64,000 bases of DNA from Branchinecta lynchi (Eukaryota; Arthropoda; Branchiopoda; Anostraca; Branchinectidae), in contig JAKZAP010000012.1 of the NCBI GenBank assembly GCA_023053575.1, positions 2,480,230 to 2,544,229 on the forward strand. The letters are read 5' to 3'. A program made the translations under genes and the position numbers. Of the stretch, positions 35,290-46,590 are shown one piece after another. Positions within the stretch are counted from its first letter, which is position 1. Each line of letters opens with the position of its first letter. A model generated the notes under the pieces. That model worked only from the letters and a program-made list of their open reading frames with translations, did not search any database and was not told the DNA's origin.

Positions 35290-35570
35290 TGAAGGACCTA
35301 TATTACCTATAATACTAACGCAACCTACTTCCGTAATCACTCCATATATTTCTAAACCCGGAGAGCCCAATTTCGTACGGTACATTCTAACCCCTCTAAC
35401 AAAACCGCGCTGATTTTTCATTTGCCGTAAATTTTTCCCTGTTTTCGCTGTAAGTCAACGGGTCTCGGTAAAGGCTAAACACATCTTAAACCGTGGGTTA
35501 TTTGTTGGAAGCACAACTAGTTTTAAAATATTCGAACATTTCAAAATATTATAAGTGACGGGCCCTTTAA
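35290..35570 (+). repeat. TTAA MITE family D, copy 2
   Basis: AAGGACCTATATTACCTATA starts it and GACGGGCCCTTTAA ends it. The interior (CCTACTTCCGTAATCACTCC, CAACGGGTCTCGG, GTGGGTTATTTGTTGGAAGC) matches copies 1 and 5, with an internal deletion. The left TTAA is mutated. Confidence 0.7.
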
Positions 35571-35584
35571 GGTTTAATTCAAAT

Positions 35585-35720
35585 AGAAAAAAAATATTTG
35601 ATGGTGCAAAACGGATACCTCAGCTGAATTTTATTGGAGCTATACTTCGGCCCTTCTTGACAAGGGTCCTCTTCAGGCACAAAACCGCTTAAGTTGGAAA
35701 AACGAACTTGTGGGAAACAC
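35585..35720 (-). mobile_element. Penelope-like repeat with hammerhead-like core (diverged)
   Basis: On the minus strand: CTGAAGAGGACCCTTGTCAA, then GAAGGGCCGAAG, then TATAGCTCC..TCAGCTGAGGTATC. The CUGANGA box and stem II are intact, and GAAA is mutated to GAAG. The downstream GATGGTGCAAAACGG text matches copies at 53.44 and 54.15 kb. Confidence 0.55.
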
Positions 35721-36119
35721 CAAAATAAAACTCACACATACACACAAATTGGGGGGTAATAACAAATAACTAAATAACGATAAAAAAAAATGTGAAATCG
35801 GGCTAATTATTATCGTGACTGGTAACTAGGATTGTAAATGACCGATTCGAAAAGAATGTCTAAAAAGAGGTGTAAGCTCCCCCTCAAACAACTAAATAAC
35901 GGTGAAAACGTGAAATTGTGCTGATTGTTATTGTGGGATACTAGGAGTATAAATGACTAATTCGCCAAGAATGCCTAAAAAGACGGGCTCCGTCTCGATA
36001 TTGAACCTTGTAATGGATATTCTGTTGAAAGTGCCGGCAAGCTCTTCTCAGAGGCTGGAAACTTGTCTACTCTGTTCGAGTTTGGCCAGATAATCCTGAA
36101 AGTAGTAGAGCAGGGGAGC
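35721..36119. other. no gene; short internal duplication
   Basis: CAACTAAATAACGGTGAAAA..GTGAAAT near 35885-35930 repeats text at 35765-35805, a ~120-bp diverged tandem duplication. Otherwise unassigned. Confidence 0.4.
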
Positions 36120-36290
36120 TTAAAGGACCCCTCGCATTATTTACACTTCAACTTACAGTATTTTAAAATATTTGAATACTTTAACACTAGGCTGTGCTTT
36201 CAACAAATAACTCACGGTTTTGTAAGCCTTTTCCGAGACACGTTGGCTTGTAGCGAAAACAGGGAAACAATACCGGAAACATAACCGGTT
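36120..36290 (-). repeat. TTAA MITE family D, copy 3 (truncated)
   Basis: TTAAAGGACCCCTCGCATTA begins the inverted orientation, and CTCACGGTTTTG..AAGCCTTTTCCGAGAC and AGCGAAAACAGGGAAAC match the family. It breaks off at about 36285 where a family A end begins. Confidence 0.65.
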
Positions 36291-36372
36291 TTTCGGATCC
36301 CAAACCGTAAGTGGAGGGATACATATGACATCGCAAAAGTTGTCCGTCCATCCCTCCGTTCACTTAAAACTA
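36289..36372 (+). mobile_element. Helentron-like family A, terminal fragment (copy 7)
   Basis: TTTTTCGGATCCCAAACCGT, AGTGGAGGGATACATATGAC and TTGTCCGTCCATCCCTCCG match the hairpin and microsatellite end only. The body is missing. Confidence 0.65.
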
Positions 36373-36539
36373 CTTTTACTACGTTTCAGCCCGAGTAAGA
36401 CAAGAGAGCTTGTTCCACCCTCCTTACCGTAGTTACTATTAATGACACAAGGATTCTGGCTTCTTGGCGTCAAACTGGAAATGTTTCTAATATCGGCAGA
36501 TGCCGTGTCACCGTCTAATCAGGCCAATCACACCACAGT

Positions 36540-36830
36540 GATCGTAGTTATTTACGTGTTTATTTATTTGTTTGTTTACTTCAGCCATAGCCATATACAT
36601 AGGGAAAAACACACATTATCACTACATATCACACATAACCACATATGTAACAACTCTTTACACATGTGGTCGGTACCTCTGACTGCAGGGAAGCCTGAAT
36701 GGGCCTCGTGTGGCAGCCAAACAAATCTTCACTTCAATTAATTTACCTACATACTTTTATCGAACAAAGGAAAGACAACTGGCTGAAAGACAAGAAGAGG
36801 ATGAACAGAAGAATAAATGAAAAAATAAAT
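36540..36830 (-). mobile_element. CR1-like LINE 3' end fragment
   Basis: It matches 2545-2860: A-rich tail, GACTGCAGG.AAGCC..ATGGGCCT..GGCAG and A/G-rich text. Read on the minus strand it encodes the hydrophobic low-complexity tail seen at the other copy. It is a strongly 5'-truncated insertion. Confidence 0.55.
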
Positions 36831-36849
36831 AAATGCGACCTATTTTGTC

Positions 36850-37130
36850 GTTCAAAAATTGTCCCAAATAGGTTAGTTGCCATGAAAAGAGATGAAATCG
36901 GGGGAATCATCCAGTCTATTACTGGAATTGGAAACCTAGGAAAACTTGAGTCAAACGTAGGAAAAATTGATTTTCCCTTATGTATCCATTGTGGAACAAA
37001 CGAAGAGACAAATATATTCTTTATCGAAGATTCCACAGCATGGCAAAGGTAACGGTTGGAGCCATTGCAGTATCTGAATATCGTTTTCCATGACGTTATG
37101 AGAAAATTTCGCCTGAAGGAGCCGTCCAGG
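36850..37130 (+). pseudogene. LINE RT C-terminal (zinc-knuckle type) fragment
   Basis: The plus-strand frame contains IIQSITGIGNLGKLESNVGK, then DFPLCIHCGTNEETNIFFIE. This pattern (SGHG-like turn, x-SPLCxxCGxxEExxHxxxxC) is typical of the C-terminal tail of R1/Jockey/I-type LINE proteins. The last Cys/His positions are lost and the frame stops soon after. The longer minus-strand frame over the same bases is hydrophobic low-complexity and less credible. Confidence 0.45.
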
Positions 37131-37249
37131 CTCCTCCATTTGATGGGATAATGAGGGAAGAAACCTGATAAGCTGTAGAAGTAGTAGTTCTCCTTAATTC
37201 TGGTAATATAATGATATGGTATTTCATCACCAAAAAAACCTTTCTTGCC

Positions 37250-37960
37250 ATGGGAATAAATACAAACAGAAGAACATAGAAAACAAAAAATAAATACGCA
37301 AATCCAACCACCACAAAAATCTTTCACGATGTGCCATACCCACACTGATGTATCTAGCACAACTCTTTATCGTAACAAAATTCTTATTGTTTAAAATCCC
37401 CATAAACCAATCCTCACCCCCTTTCTCATCTCCAAAAATCTCTTTTCTTAAATATAATGTTTGAAGCCAAGCTGACCATTCATTACGAAAGAAATAGAAA
37501 ACCGTGATTTTCGGGTTTTTTTTCTTGATCAGCTAATTATCCCTCTAGGATGATGTGCGAGGGATAAATATAAATTCGGATATTTCGGTTGCACTTCCGG
37601 CAAACCTTCCTCAGAAAAAATTCCGAAAATCACAGTTTTCTATTTCTCTCTTTTCTTGACTCGCCCAACTCCTCACAGTCAACAAAAAAATTAAAAAAAG
37701 TACTTTCTCTTTCACTCCACAGATCGGGCAAAAATAAAGACCATCTCTTACTTTTATAACCCTCCCCAAATACTTTCTTATTTCACTCAATGTTATAAAG
37801 CGTTTCCCTTAGCGAAATAGTCAACTTAATTTCTGCCCTCATCCCCACTTTTACATACAATTCCTACCCCCAAACTTCTTTGACCTTCTTATACCAGATC
37901 GGAGAGTGTGATGCATCTTTCTCATTTTGCCATTTCTGTATTTCCTGGCTATCTAACCTA
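37250..37960 (-). pseudogene. second LINE C-terminal fragment, opposite strand, split by foldback repeat
   Basis: Minus-strand frames show LDSQEIQKWQNEKDASHSPI, then a YLGRVIKVRDGLYFCPICG knuckle, then a FFVDCEELGE segment. After the foldback insertion they continue with DWFMGILNNKNFVTIKSCAR. These are RT tail features (helical region, CPxCG knuckle, final helix). Multiple frameshifts are present. It lies tail-to-tail with the plus-strand fragment at 36850-37130. Confidence 0.45.
37450..37650 (+). repeat. foldback repeat (family E), copy 2
   Basis: The arms GAAATAGAAAACCGTGATTT and AAAATCACAGTTTTCTATTT are inverted repeats. The core GATGATGTGCGAGGGATAAA and GGATATTTCGGTTGCACTTC match copy 1. 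The same one-sided flank (TTTGAAGCCAAGCTGACCAT) is present on the left. Confidence 0.7.
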
Positions 37961-38439
37961 TGTTTTTACTAGACTAGCTATTGCTCCTACTTTAAGTGGT
38001 CGCTATTGCTCCTACTTAATATGTAGTAGAATATGATTGATATTTTCATCACTTGTATTTTAGAGTGATGTTTTACTATCATTTGTGGATTGGTGATTGA
38101 GACCATTTGCCCTTTTGTGGCCTGAGGTTCGGCCATTGTTTGTGGCTCCTACGCCACCGAACAATAATAATAATTAGGAGTGCTTCAGAGTGAAGCCGAC
38201 GATTTGGTTTCAGTGTGATTGAGTTTCTGATCGTAGCTTCGGTAAATTAGGTCGTGTCTTTTTCTTTGACTAGTCCGGATAATTTTTAGTATGGTAAACA
38301 CACAGATAAACATTTGTAATACAAATTTATGAAAGAAATGAACAGTTAAATTTTTTGTATTTCCTTAAACCTTTTCTGGGCACGGCAGCTGAATATTTTT
38401 CTTTCTCTTTGGTTTTCTGTTCCCAGCTAGTTTTGACAG

Positions 38440-38990
38440 CGCCGCTCGGTGTACTTTTGTGCAACGCACAGACCGATAGACTAGAAGCCATCCAAAAAAG
38501 GGCTGTTAAGATTATGCTCAGCCCGGGCTATCTTTCTTATGAGGATGGCCTGGTCAAGCTTGAACTGCCAACCCTTGACGAACGAAGGCACCAATTAACA
38601 ATAGCGTTCGGGAGCAAGTGTCTGGCGTCACATGCTCATCGTGCAATTCTACCTGATTTTGATACTACAGCAAATAGCAGGCCTAATACGCGACAGAGAC
38701 AGAGGGACGCTGATTCCCAGAGACTAGAAAGACCACCCATAAACTCGACAGATCGTTACCTGAAATCTTTTGTACCCTATTTTACCCAATATTTTAATTC
38801 TAGTTAATTCAAATTATATTTTCAAGTTGTGTACGTGTAGATGAAGTTAAGTCAAATTATATTTTCAAGTTGTACGTGTATGAAATGTTTACTTATGTAA
38901 TTGTCATATGTTATTTGTGTGAATGACGATCCAGTGCTAGCGTGTATAATACAAGCTATTAAGGAAATAAAGGACATTATTATATACTTC
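38440..38990 (+). pseudogene. CR1/L2-like LINE 3' end
   Basis: The frame reads QTDRLEAIQKRAVKIMLSPG, then YLSYEDGLVKLELPTLDERR, then a C-terminus ending NSTDRYLKSFVPYFTQYFNS S and a stop at 38807. LEAIQKRAxxI followed by LxLPTLxxRR is a hallmark of the RT thumb/C-terminus of CR1/L2-type LINEs. The first ~35 residues of the open frame (to about 38440) are unrelated, so the junction of the 5'-truncated insertion lies there. The 3' UTR has AATAAA near 38965. Confidence 0.7.
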
Positions 38991-39415
38991 CAAATCGTGC
39001 CACTAGGTCGTACCATGGTCTTGCCGAATCCTGTTTTGGGTAAAATGGTTTCACCGAAAACCTGAATTCCATTCTCCATACAAAACTAAACTCAATCAGA
39101 ATGTGGGAGAATGCCTATCATGCTAAGACATAGTCGAGCATGCATGTTATACATAACCTTTCATCCGTAATGTTTTGAAACACAACATATAACATCCCAA
39201 GTGTTGTCTATTATGAAACTTCTGACAGTGTAGATACTTCACGTTGTTTTTGTGCAGTGGGCTACAAATAAATTATTATAACTGTTATTATTATTATTAC
39301 TAGAACTTTTATAATCCCTATGAAAAATGCGTAGCCTGTGTAGTTGCATGGTTGTTGCATGGTAGTTGCGCGAAAAAGTTGCATGTATGATTATGCAGTA
39401 GGTATTACATAAAAC
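38991..39415. other. no gene recognised
   Basis: A short (TTA)n-like stretch lies at 39275-39300. Nothing else identified. Confidence 0.3.
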
Positions 39416-39419
39416 TTTA

Positions 39420-40340
39420 ATTTAATGTGCCTCACAAAGCAGTAGTATTCAGTAGCATCCCGCCTTGCTCCAGTAGCATCCAGTCAAGTTCCAGCTTAAG
39501 CGACACGAAAAATTTAACGTTTATTTCCTCACCTGACATAATGAGTTGCCCTCGGTTGCCATTCGTAAGCGCTCAAGGGCAGTCCAAATTTTGTCTTTAT
39601 AAACACGCTAAAGTAATGTGCCTCACAAAGCAGTAGTTCACTAGCATCCAGTCAAGTTGATTTTCCAGCGTAAGCGACACGCAAAATTTAAAGTTTATTT
39701 CCTCACCTGACATAATGAGTTGCCCTCGGTTTGCCATTCGAAAGGGCTCAAGGACAGTCCAATTTTGTCTTTATAAACATGCTTTTTCCTATGGGGTTTT
39801 AGGACGAGTGACTTTCCCCGTTCACCGTGTTCGTTAGTCAGGAAAAAAAAAATGAAGATTCGTGACCTGACATAATTAGTTTCCATCGGTTTCTCCTTTA
39901 AAGTGCCCAAGGACCCTGCAAATTTTCTCTTTGTAAAAGTACTTTGGCCTATGATCTTTTGGCCTATGATCTATTAGGAGAGGACCCGCTTTGAATTTTT
40001 CCCGCTCATCGTGTTCGATAGTCAGGGAAAAACGAAAGTTTTCTTTTCTGACACGAGTTGCCCTGGGTTGCCCCTATAAAGTGGCCAAAGACAGTGCAAA
40101 TTTTTTCTTTACAAAAACGCTTTGGCCTATGGTCTGTCAGAACAAGCGACTTGAATGTTCCCCGCTTATCCTATTCGCTAGTAAGTAAAAAGGAAAGTTT
40201 CCTGACCTGCCATAAAGAGTTGCCCTCGGTTGCCCCCTAAACTGACCAAAGAAAATAATAGTTTTCTCTTCCTCCTGTCATCGTGTTCGCTGGTCAAGAT
40301 ACAGAATGTAAGCAATGAGTTGCCGTCCGAAGTGCCCCTG
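39420..40340 (+). repeat. degenerate ~160-180-bp tandem repeat
   Basis: ACCTGACATAATGAGTTGCC and variants recur near 39531, 39709, 39870, 40050, 40205 and 40310. Each is followed by CTCAAGG.CAGTCCAAATTTT and TCTTTATAAA, and preceded by GTGTTCG.TAGTCAGG. Divergence increases to the right. ORFs here are repeat shadows. Confidence 0.7.
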
Positions 40341-40607
40341 TATAAAAACGGTTTGGCCTATTGGAAGGAAGGCCTTAACCACTACTCCCTCAGAAAGTAT
40401 AATTGGAATAACAAAGTGGAAATCAAGAGAGGAAAGAAAAATGGGGATTTGGGCTTCTGCTGATTGGTTGATTCTCCTGTGGGAGATGGTAGGCTATGCG
40501 AGGAAAAAATTGATAGGCTATTGAGTTTGCGAAGAAGGCTTTACAGCGTATAGCCGGAGTACGTGCGGCATCAGTACTGATGGATCTTCTATTGGTTTTA
40601 ATAGAGT

Positions 40608-40982
40608 TTAAAGCACACCTCGCACTATTTACTGTTTATGTTCCAGCATTCAAATACTGTAAGACTAAGCTCTGCTTTTATCAAATAACCCACGGCTTTG
40701 GCTGTTTTAAGCCTTTTCCCAGATCCCTTGACTTCTAGCAAAACCGGTTCTACGGTTGAGTAGTATGGCAGCCTACTTGGAACACTCGCTGGGAGCGTAA
40801 TGCGCATGGAAACTAGCGAATCATGGCAGGTGAAAGATTAATCACCTGTCGTTTGCCAATTCAGAATGTAACATGTGAGATTGTGATGTAACATGTGAGA
40901 TAACATATGAGTTTTAATAATTAATCAACTTATTTACGAAAGTAGGTTGCATTGGCATTACAGGTATGACGGGTCCTTTAAA
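40608..40982 (-). repeat. TTAA MITE family D, copy 4
   Basis: Ends are TTAAAGCACACCTCGCACT and GACGGGTCCTTTAA. The interior (CAAATAACCCACGGCTTTGG, AAGCCTTTTCCCAGATCCC, GTAGGTTGCATTGG) matches the family inverted, with a unique central insert of ~150 bp. Confidence 0.65.
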
Positions 40983-41692
40983 TTTTGTGTTGTACAGACA
41001 AATTGTAACTTCCAACTTTAGCAGACTGACTTACTACTGTTGTACTTGGTTTGAGAATAATCTGCCTTCTTACTATTTTGCTCTTTTAACGAACCGTCGT
41101 ACCAATAATACGAATGAATCCACTTCCGTATGCACTTTATCCATTCTTAAAGCACAACTCTTACTAGGAATGATCTTTTCACTATAAAACAGATCAGGAA
41201 AAAAAATTCTCTAAAATAGTTTTAGTTTCCATCTAAATTTAGTGATTTTCTTGTCAGCGCTTGTCGATTCTTTTCAGCCTTCCTGCTCTCTGACACGGCA
41301 GCTGTGCGCAAAACATGCGCAAATAAAAGTAGTCAAAAACAAGATTCGCATATCCTTGTGTTTGAAAGAGTTGCCAGCGGACCTTCAAGACTCTGGCAAG
41401 CTTTACGTTGTGTAACCGGCAAAACTCGGCACGGTCGAGAAAGCACTAAAAATTCCTAGGTACTAAACAAACCATGGAGAAAAGTTGGGATTTTAGAAGC
41501 TTATAATTCCATAATGGAGCTAGGTATGTTATAAAAGGCAGAATAACCAAGAGGGGTCCTTTAGACTTGGAGACCCGAATTTCATACCGTATAATTCGTT
41601 ATTTTCATTAGCGGTTGTCGATTCTATCCAGTCTTCCTGCTCTCCCAAGCCGCGGCTGGACGCAAGATATTTTAAAGCTGAATCCGCCGTGG
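40983..41692. other. no gene; family G copy and a ~350-bp repeat
   Basis: TGTCGATTCTTTTCAGCCTTCCTGCTCTC near 41264 recurs near 41617 with GTTGTCGATTCTATCCAG, indicating a ~350-bp diverged duplication. The family G phrase (AGAAGCTTATAATTCCA, AAAGGCAGAATAA) lies at 41430-41560. The open frame at 41529-41789 minus has no family signature. Confidence 0.4.
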
Positions 41693-42073
41693 TTAAAGGA
41701 CCTGTCTTACCCATAATACTCATGCAACCTACTTCCATTATCACTCCATATATTTCTAATCTCAGAGACCCCAATTTTGTACGGTGCATTCTGAACCCTC
41801 TAACAGAACCACGCTGATTTTCTCATTTGCCGTGTTTTGCTACCTTCGATGTGTAACACGCTTTAAACGGTTGTCTGCGAGAAGTTTTTTCCATCAGAAA
41901 AACCGGCTATGTAAATTGTTTCCCTGTTTTCGCTACAAGTCAACGGGTCTCGGAAGATTATTAAACTAGCCAAAACCGTGGGTTATTTGTTGAAAGTACA
42001 GAATAGTTTGAGAGTATTCAAATAATTTAAAATACTATAAGTTGAAGAGTAAACAGTGCGAGGGGCCCTTTAA
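41693..42073 (+). repeat. TTAA MITE family D, copy 5 (most complete)
   Basis: Bounded by TTAA on both sides: TTAAAGGACCTGTCTTAC at the left and GTGCGAGGGGCCCTTTAA at the right, 381 bp in all. It defines the family. The AGGACC/GGGCCCT tips are imperfect inverted repeats. No ORF. Confidence 0.75.
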
Positions 42074-43529
42074 AAAGTGTGAAAACCATACGAAACAAGA
42101 AGTCCAAAACAGAAGTTAGACTGATGGCCAACCATGTCTTACAAAATGAAAAACATTACTTTGAAACTTATATGTGAAAGAGTTCTGGGTCAACCACAGT
42201 TTTAATACCTATTCCAGCCCCATGTATGCCTATATGTATGTATATATTTTGTATGACGCATCAAATGCACAAGACGTGGCCAAAAAGGAGAAAAGGAAAA
42301 ACAACACAAGTAGAGATCAACACACGACAGTTTAGACGGAATTGCTAACTTAAAAATATGTCAAAATATGCATAAAATATCGCTCACCAATATCTCAGTT
42401 GGCGTGGAGTGACTTTGGCTGAAGCGAAAAACGTTCCGGTTCTTACCCCCATCTTTGCGAGGACCTAGCGATATAGTAAGTGGTTCGGACCAGCATTTGT
42501 TCAAATTTTGAATGTTTTTGTGTTTTATTTTGTTGACTCACGGACCCTTCTTTGACACTACAAAACAAATATGTCAGCTACAATTTATTAGAACTGTATG
42601 TTGGCCCGTATTTCGATAAGGGTCCTATTCATTCCAGCTGGAAAATTAGCTAAATGGTTCTTCCTTAAATATCTGATTTTGGTGATTTCTTCCTGAAAAT
42701 GAGCATTACATTCAAGCGTACAGGGATAAGCACATAGAGGCACGACAAATGCGAAATAATAACTTCACTTGATGAAATCGATTATGTGCTGATAACGGAC
42801 GAACAAAGTAGGCCCAACGTATTTTATCACGTTTTCAGGCCATTATAAGTGAATAAGTGATGTGTAGCTAGACTGCCGGATCTCAGCTCTATTTGATTAA
42901 ACCTTAAAAGGCCAAGAAGGGTCTAAATATAGCGCTAATAAATATAGCTGACCTGTCCGTTGTGCAGTGTCAAATGAGATTAGAAATTAGGTAGGATGAA
43001 CGAATATTTATCATGGGCTTTTATTATGTTAGTTATAAATCAGAAATAGAGTAAAGAAATTTTTTTTGGTAGAAAATAGTACACAAAATTAATGGATGAA
43101 AATGGAGTTTCAGTGGATTAGGGATATATTTTGAAGTTGAAAAATAACTGAGAAAAATCAGGAGCTGGACATTTAAATGCTGCGTACGTTAGTTCTGCAG
43201 TAAAAGATCAAAGTAGTAACACCAATACGTACGACGTAACAAGACGTTAGGGTTCTCTAATAAAATTGATATCGCTATTGCAAATATATCCCTCCTACTC
43301 CGGCACAGGAAAAGAAATATGGCTAGTGTTCAGTTTGTTTGGCATTCTTGCAAGATTACACAAACAGCTATTGGGATCAGCATTTTTTTTTCTCCACTGT
43401 TACCCCTTCTAGGAAATTGGTTTTCTCTTTCTTACAACATTCATGGATTGAGCTTCGATCCGTCTGGCTTACTGAGCGAAAAAAGGATTATTCCGACATT
43501 ATACTGCGTAATCCACATACCCTTTCAAC
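42074..43529. other. mostly unassigned DNA with a decayed Penelope-like repeat
   Basis: 42545-42750 (minus) resembles the 53.4-kb Penelope-like repeat (GTCAGCTACAATTTATTAGAACTG, TTTCGATAAGGGTCC, CTTCCTTAAATATCTGATTTTG), with its ribozyme-like core destroyed. 42840-42910 matches the dispersed segment at 34565. No coding region seen. Confidence 0.45.
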
Positions 43530-44730
43530 TTTTTGGGATCCCAAAACGTAAGTGGAGGGATACCTATGACATCGCAAAAGTTGTCCGTCTGTCCGTCCGT
43601 CCGTCCGTCCGTCTGTCCGTCCGTCTGTAAGCACGATAACTCTCGAAGAGAATGAGATATTTTGATGAAACTTGGTGTGAGGGTTCGTTGGGTCGTCGGA
43701 CCAGTCAAGTTCGTAGATGGGCTTTGTAGCTCTACATTTAGGGGTGGGGGAGGGGATTCAAATTAAGGGACAAACAAAATATTTTGAAACAGCTAATGTG
43801 ATAGTCGATTATGGGGTAAGAAGACATGCTGAACACGATGGTGAAAACCATTTTGTCATCGGACAAGTAGTTCGCCCGGAATCCGGCCAAAACCGGAAAG
43901 TTTGTTGAAAGTAAAAGTTTTATTTGAAATTGATTAGATGTTCGATTTAGAGGTAGGAAGACATGCTGAAGACGATGGTGAAAACTATTTTCTCGATGGA
44001 CAAGTATTTCGCCCGGAATCCGGCCCAAATCGGAAAGTTTGTTGAAAGTAAAAGTTTTATTTGAAGTTGATTAAATGTTCGATTTAGAGGTAGGGAGACA
44101 TGCTGAAGACGATGGTGAAAACTATTTTCTCGACGGACACTTCGACCGGAATCCGGCCCAAACCGGAAAGTTTGTCGAAATTAAAAGTTTTATTTGGAGT
44201 TGATTAGATGTTCGATTCAGGGCAAGAAGACATGCTGAACACTTATGTGAAAACAAGTTTCTACCCAGACATGTAGTTCGTCCGGAATCCGGCCAAAACC
44301 GGAAAACTGTTGGAAGTCAAAGTTTTATTTCTAGTTGATTAGATAAGCGATTTAGGGGTAAGAAGAGATGATGAGTCCCTGTGTGACAATCGTATTTTAC
44401 CCGGACATGTAGTCCCTGATTTCGTCTTTGAGCTTTCTTTTTTCGCCGGACAAGTAGTTCTGGAGTTCGGCCGGAACCGGGAAATTGGCAGAAGTGGCAG
44501 GAAGTTTTCGTCAAAACAGATATGACTTATAGGGGTAAACACATATGCTGAATCCAAATCTGAACTTGGTTTTCTCAGGTGATTAGCTATTTGGCCTTAA
44601 TCTGTTTCTGAATTTTAATTGTAAAAATGTTCAAGGAGTCTGGCGAAGACTGGATCTGGCTAAGACAAGACCCAGTTGTCTGGATCAGATATTGAATTTT
44701 TGGGATCCCATCGAAACCTTTGGTCTTGTT
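43530..44730 (+). mobile_element. Helentron-like family A, copy 3
   Basis: A clear copy: TTTTTGGGATCCCAAAACGT, (CCGT)n, CGATAACTCTCGAA, GATGAAACTTGGTGTGAGGG, then subrepeats with GCCCGGAATCCGGCC near 43872, 44010, 44148 and 44280 (period ~130-138 bp). The end is TTTTTGGGATCCCATCGAAA then TTTGGTCTTGTT. Small open frames are byproducts. Confidence 0.8.
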
Positions 44731-44814
44731 TGAATTGGAATCCCGAGAAACCAGAATTTGACACTGATGGTTTGTCAGAGAGGGCATACACCCAGTGGCG
44801 AAACTAGGGGAGGG

Positions 44815-45460
44815 CGGGGGGGGGGGGGCAGCTGACCTCCCCACGGAAAGTCCTGTCGGTAAATTGGTCCTGTCGGTAAATTATCGGTCGGAATCACCGA
44901 CAACCGCTTATCATTCCGTTTCAACTACCGATAAAAGCTCTGGCGGCAAAATAGGAAGCCTCCCCGTTGGGAAATAGGCAGCATTTGTCGGTACGGCACG
45001 CTTTAGCATTCCGTTTATGATACCGACAAAAGCTCTGTCGGTAAGCCAGGAAACTTCTTGTTGGGAAATCGGCAGCGTTTGTCTGTGCGGAGACGGTGCG
45101 CGGATTTGATGCAGATAAGAGCTCTGGCAAACACTTTCCGCATTTCGTTTCTGATACCGACGAAAGCTCCGTGGATAAATTATGAAACTTGTTGTAAGGG
45201 AAGTCGGTAGCGTCTGTCGGTGCATAGATTCCGTTTTTAGTCAAGAGCTCTAATAAAACGCTTTCCTCATACCGTTTCTGATACCGCACAGAAGCCCTGT
45301 CGATAATCAGGATGTTTCTTGTTGGTGCTGAGATGATACCAATAAAAGCCTTGTCGGAAAGTCAAGCCGATGATTGGATCGAGATCCTGATATTTGTTGT
45401 TTTTCATGTTTCGATAGGCTACATTAACCGTCTTGTCGGTAAAATGGGAAATCTCTTTTT
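44815..45460 (+). repeat. degenerate tandem repeat with GTCGGTAAA / AAAGCTCTGTCGG
   Basis: ACCGACAAAAGCTCTGTCGG and variants recur near 44927, 45022, 45156, 45284 and 45339, accompanied by CTTGTTGGGAAATCGGCAGC and CGTTTGTCGGTGC. Period ~100-130 bp, strongly degenerate. A G15 run marks the left edge. Confidence 0.55.
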
Positions 45461-46257
45461 CGTTCAGTTTACATCTTGAATGGATAAAATTCGTGTCGTT
45501 AAATTCGGTAACTATGAACTATTCGTCAGTGCGAAGACTTTTTTGTGCGGTGGCTGGAATATTCTCGTCGGTAAATCCGAAAATGTTTTGGGTAAAAGCA
45601 CTAAACAAACACTTCTTCGTTCCTTTCTGTTCCTTGACGGCAAACTAACCACACCGGCAAAACTTGGTTTGTTCTTGGATGATTTCTCTGTTCCCACCCA
45701 TAATCTGTCCTTTTAGGTTAATCTGTCTAGATGGTACAGTCAGTTCGGGAAATAGTCCAGTTTATTCAGTGACTTGTGAGTTTCAAATTCCCGTCAGTGA
45801 TAGGCTACCCCCACGAAATTGGCCCATCGAGGTTGGATCGGGCCAGGATCGCCAAGTTTATCTCAATCGCTCAACCCATTTGGTCCCTAATCGTTTAAGA
45901 AAATGTCTGGGACCCACCTCTAATGCCGCACTGCACTACCACCATGGCAAGAACAATTTCGGACACATAAATGGCATATTTGTGATCTGTTTCTACCATC
46001 CATCAAGCAACACTCGAATCGGAGCATCTTCAAAAAATTTCCAGCGGGCCTATCGGTCGGATACCCCCCCTCCAGCCCTACCGTCACAGAAAGGTCTTCA
46101 CCCCCCACAATTTCCTGAATCTGGGCTTCCAGATTAATCTTTGACGTCTTCTGTAAATTTAGTCTTGAATATGAACCGGTCCAAATGTATCGATGTAGGA
46201 TTCCGGAACCTACTACTCGATTTCGTCTTATTACTTGAAGACGGTAAGGGTCTAACG
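45461..46257. other. no gene recognised
   Basis: Open frames at 45480-45716 and 45664-46137 show no family signature. GGTAAA motifs continue from the repeat at the left. Unassigned. Confidence 0.3.
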
Positions 46258-46590
46258 TATGCGGTTTTTACGGAAAGTGTGGACCTTAGGCCGGATTGAT
46301 GAATATGACATTACATTTCGGAAAGTTCCGTAGAACTCTTGCCTGGGGCCAAAAAGGATGGTTTTTGCTTGTAATTGAGCCAGAGCCTACTGTGGGTGAA
46401 GTGGAGTGGATTTGTATAGCCTATGTCAGAGAGGAGTGTCTGAAGTTATGCAGCCAAGCTTTCGTTTCTTCCAACCAAGTTTCTGCTTTCGAGTGGAAAG
46501 CTCCGTTCTAACAGGCAAGCAGACAAGCACCAGTTTTAAACTGAAGGTGGACTAAAATCTTTAAGTGCGAAATATGTGCGACAGTTCCCC
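46258..46590 (+). repeat. dispersed repeat family F, copy 2
   Basis: This is the inverted match of 32195-32550, beginning ACGGAAAGTGTGGACCTTAG. In this copy the matching frame (YDITFRK, NSCLGP, MVFAC, LYSLCQR, FCFRVESSVL) has stops. It is not associated here with the 29-bp inverted repeats, so family F is a separate unit or a remnant. Confidence 0.5.

Noticed and set aside
36743..37360. 205-codon minus-strand frame with membrane-like hydrophobic ends
   Set aside because: It runs across a CR1-like 3' end and opposite a recognisable plus-strand LINE tail. The hydrophobic part is the T-rich complement of A-rich DNA.
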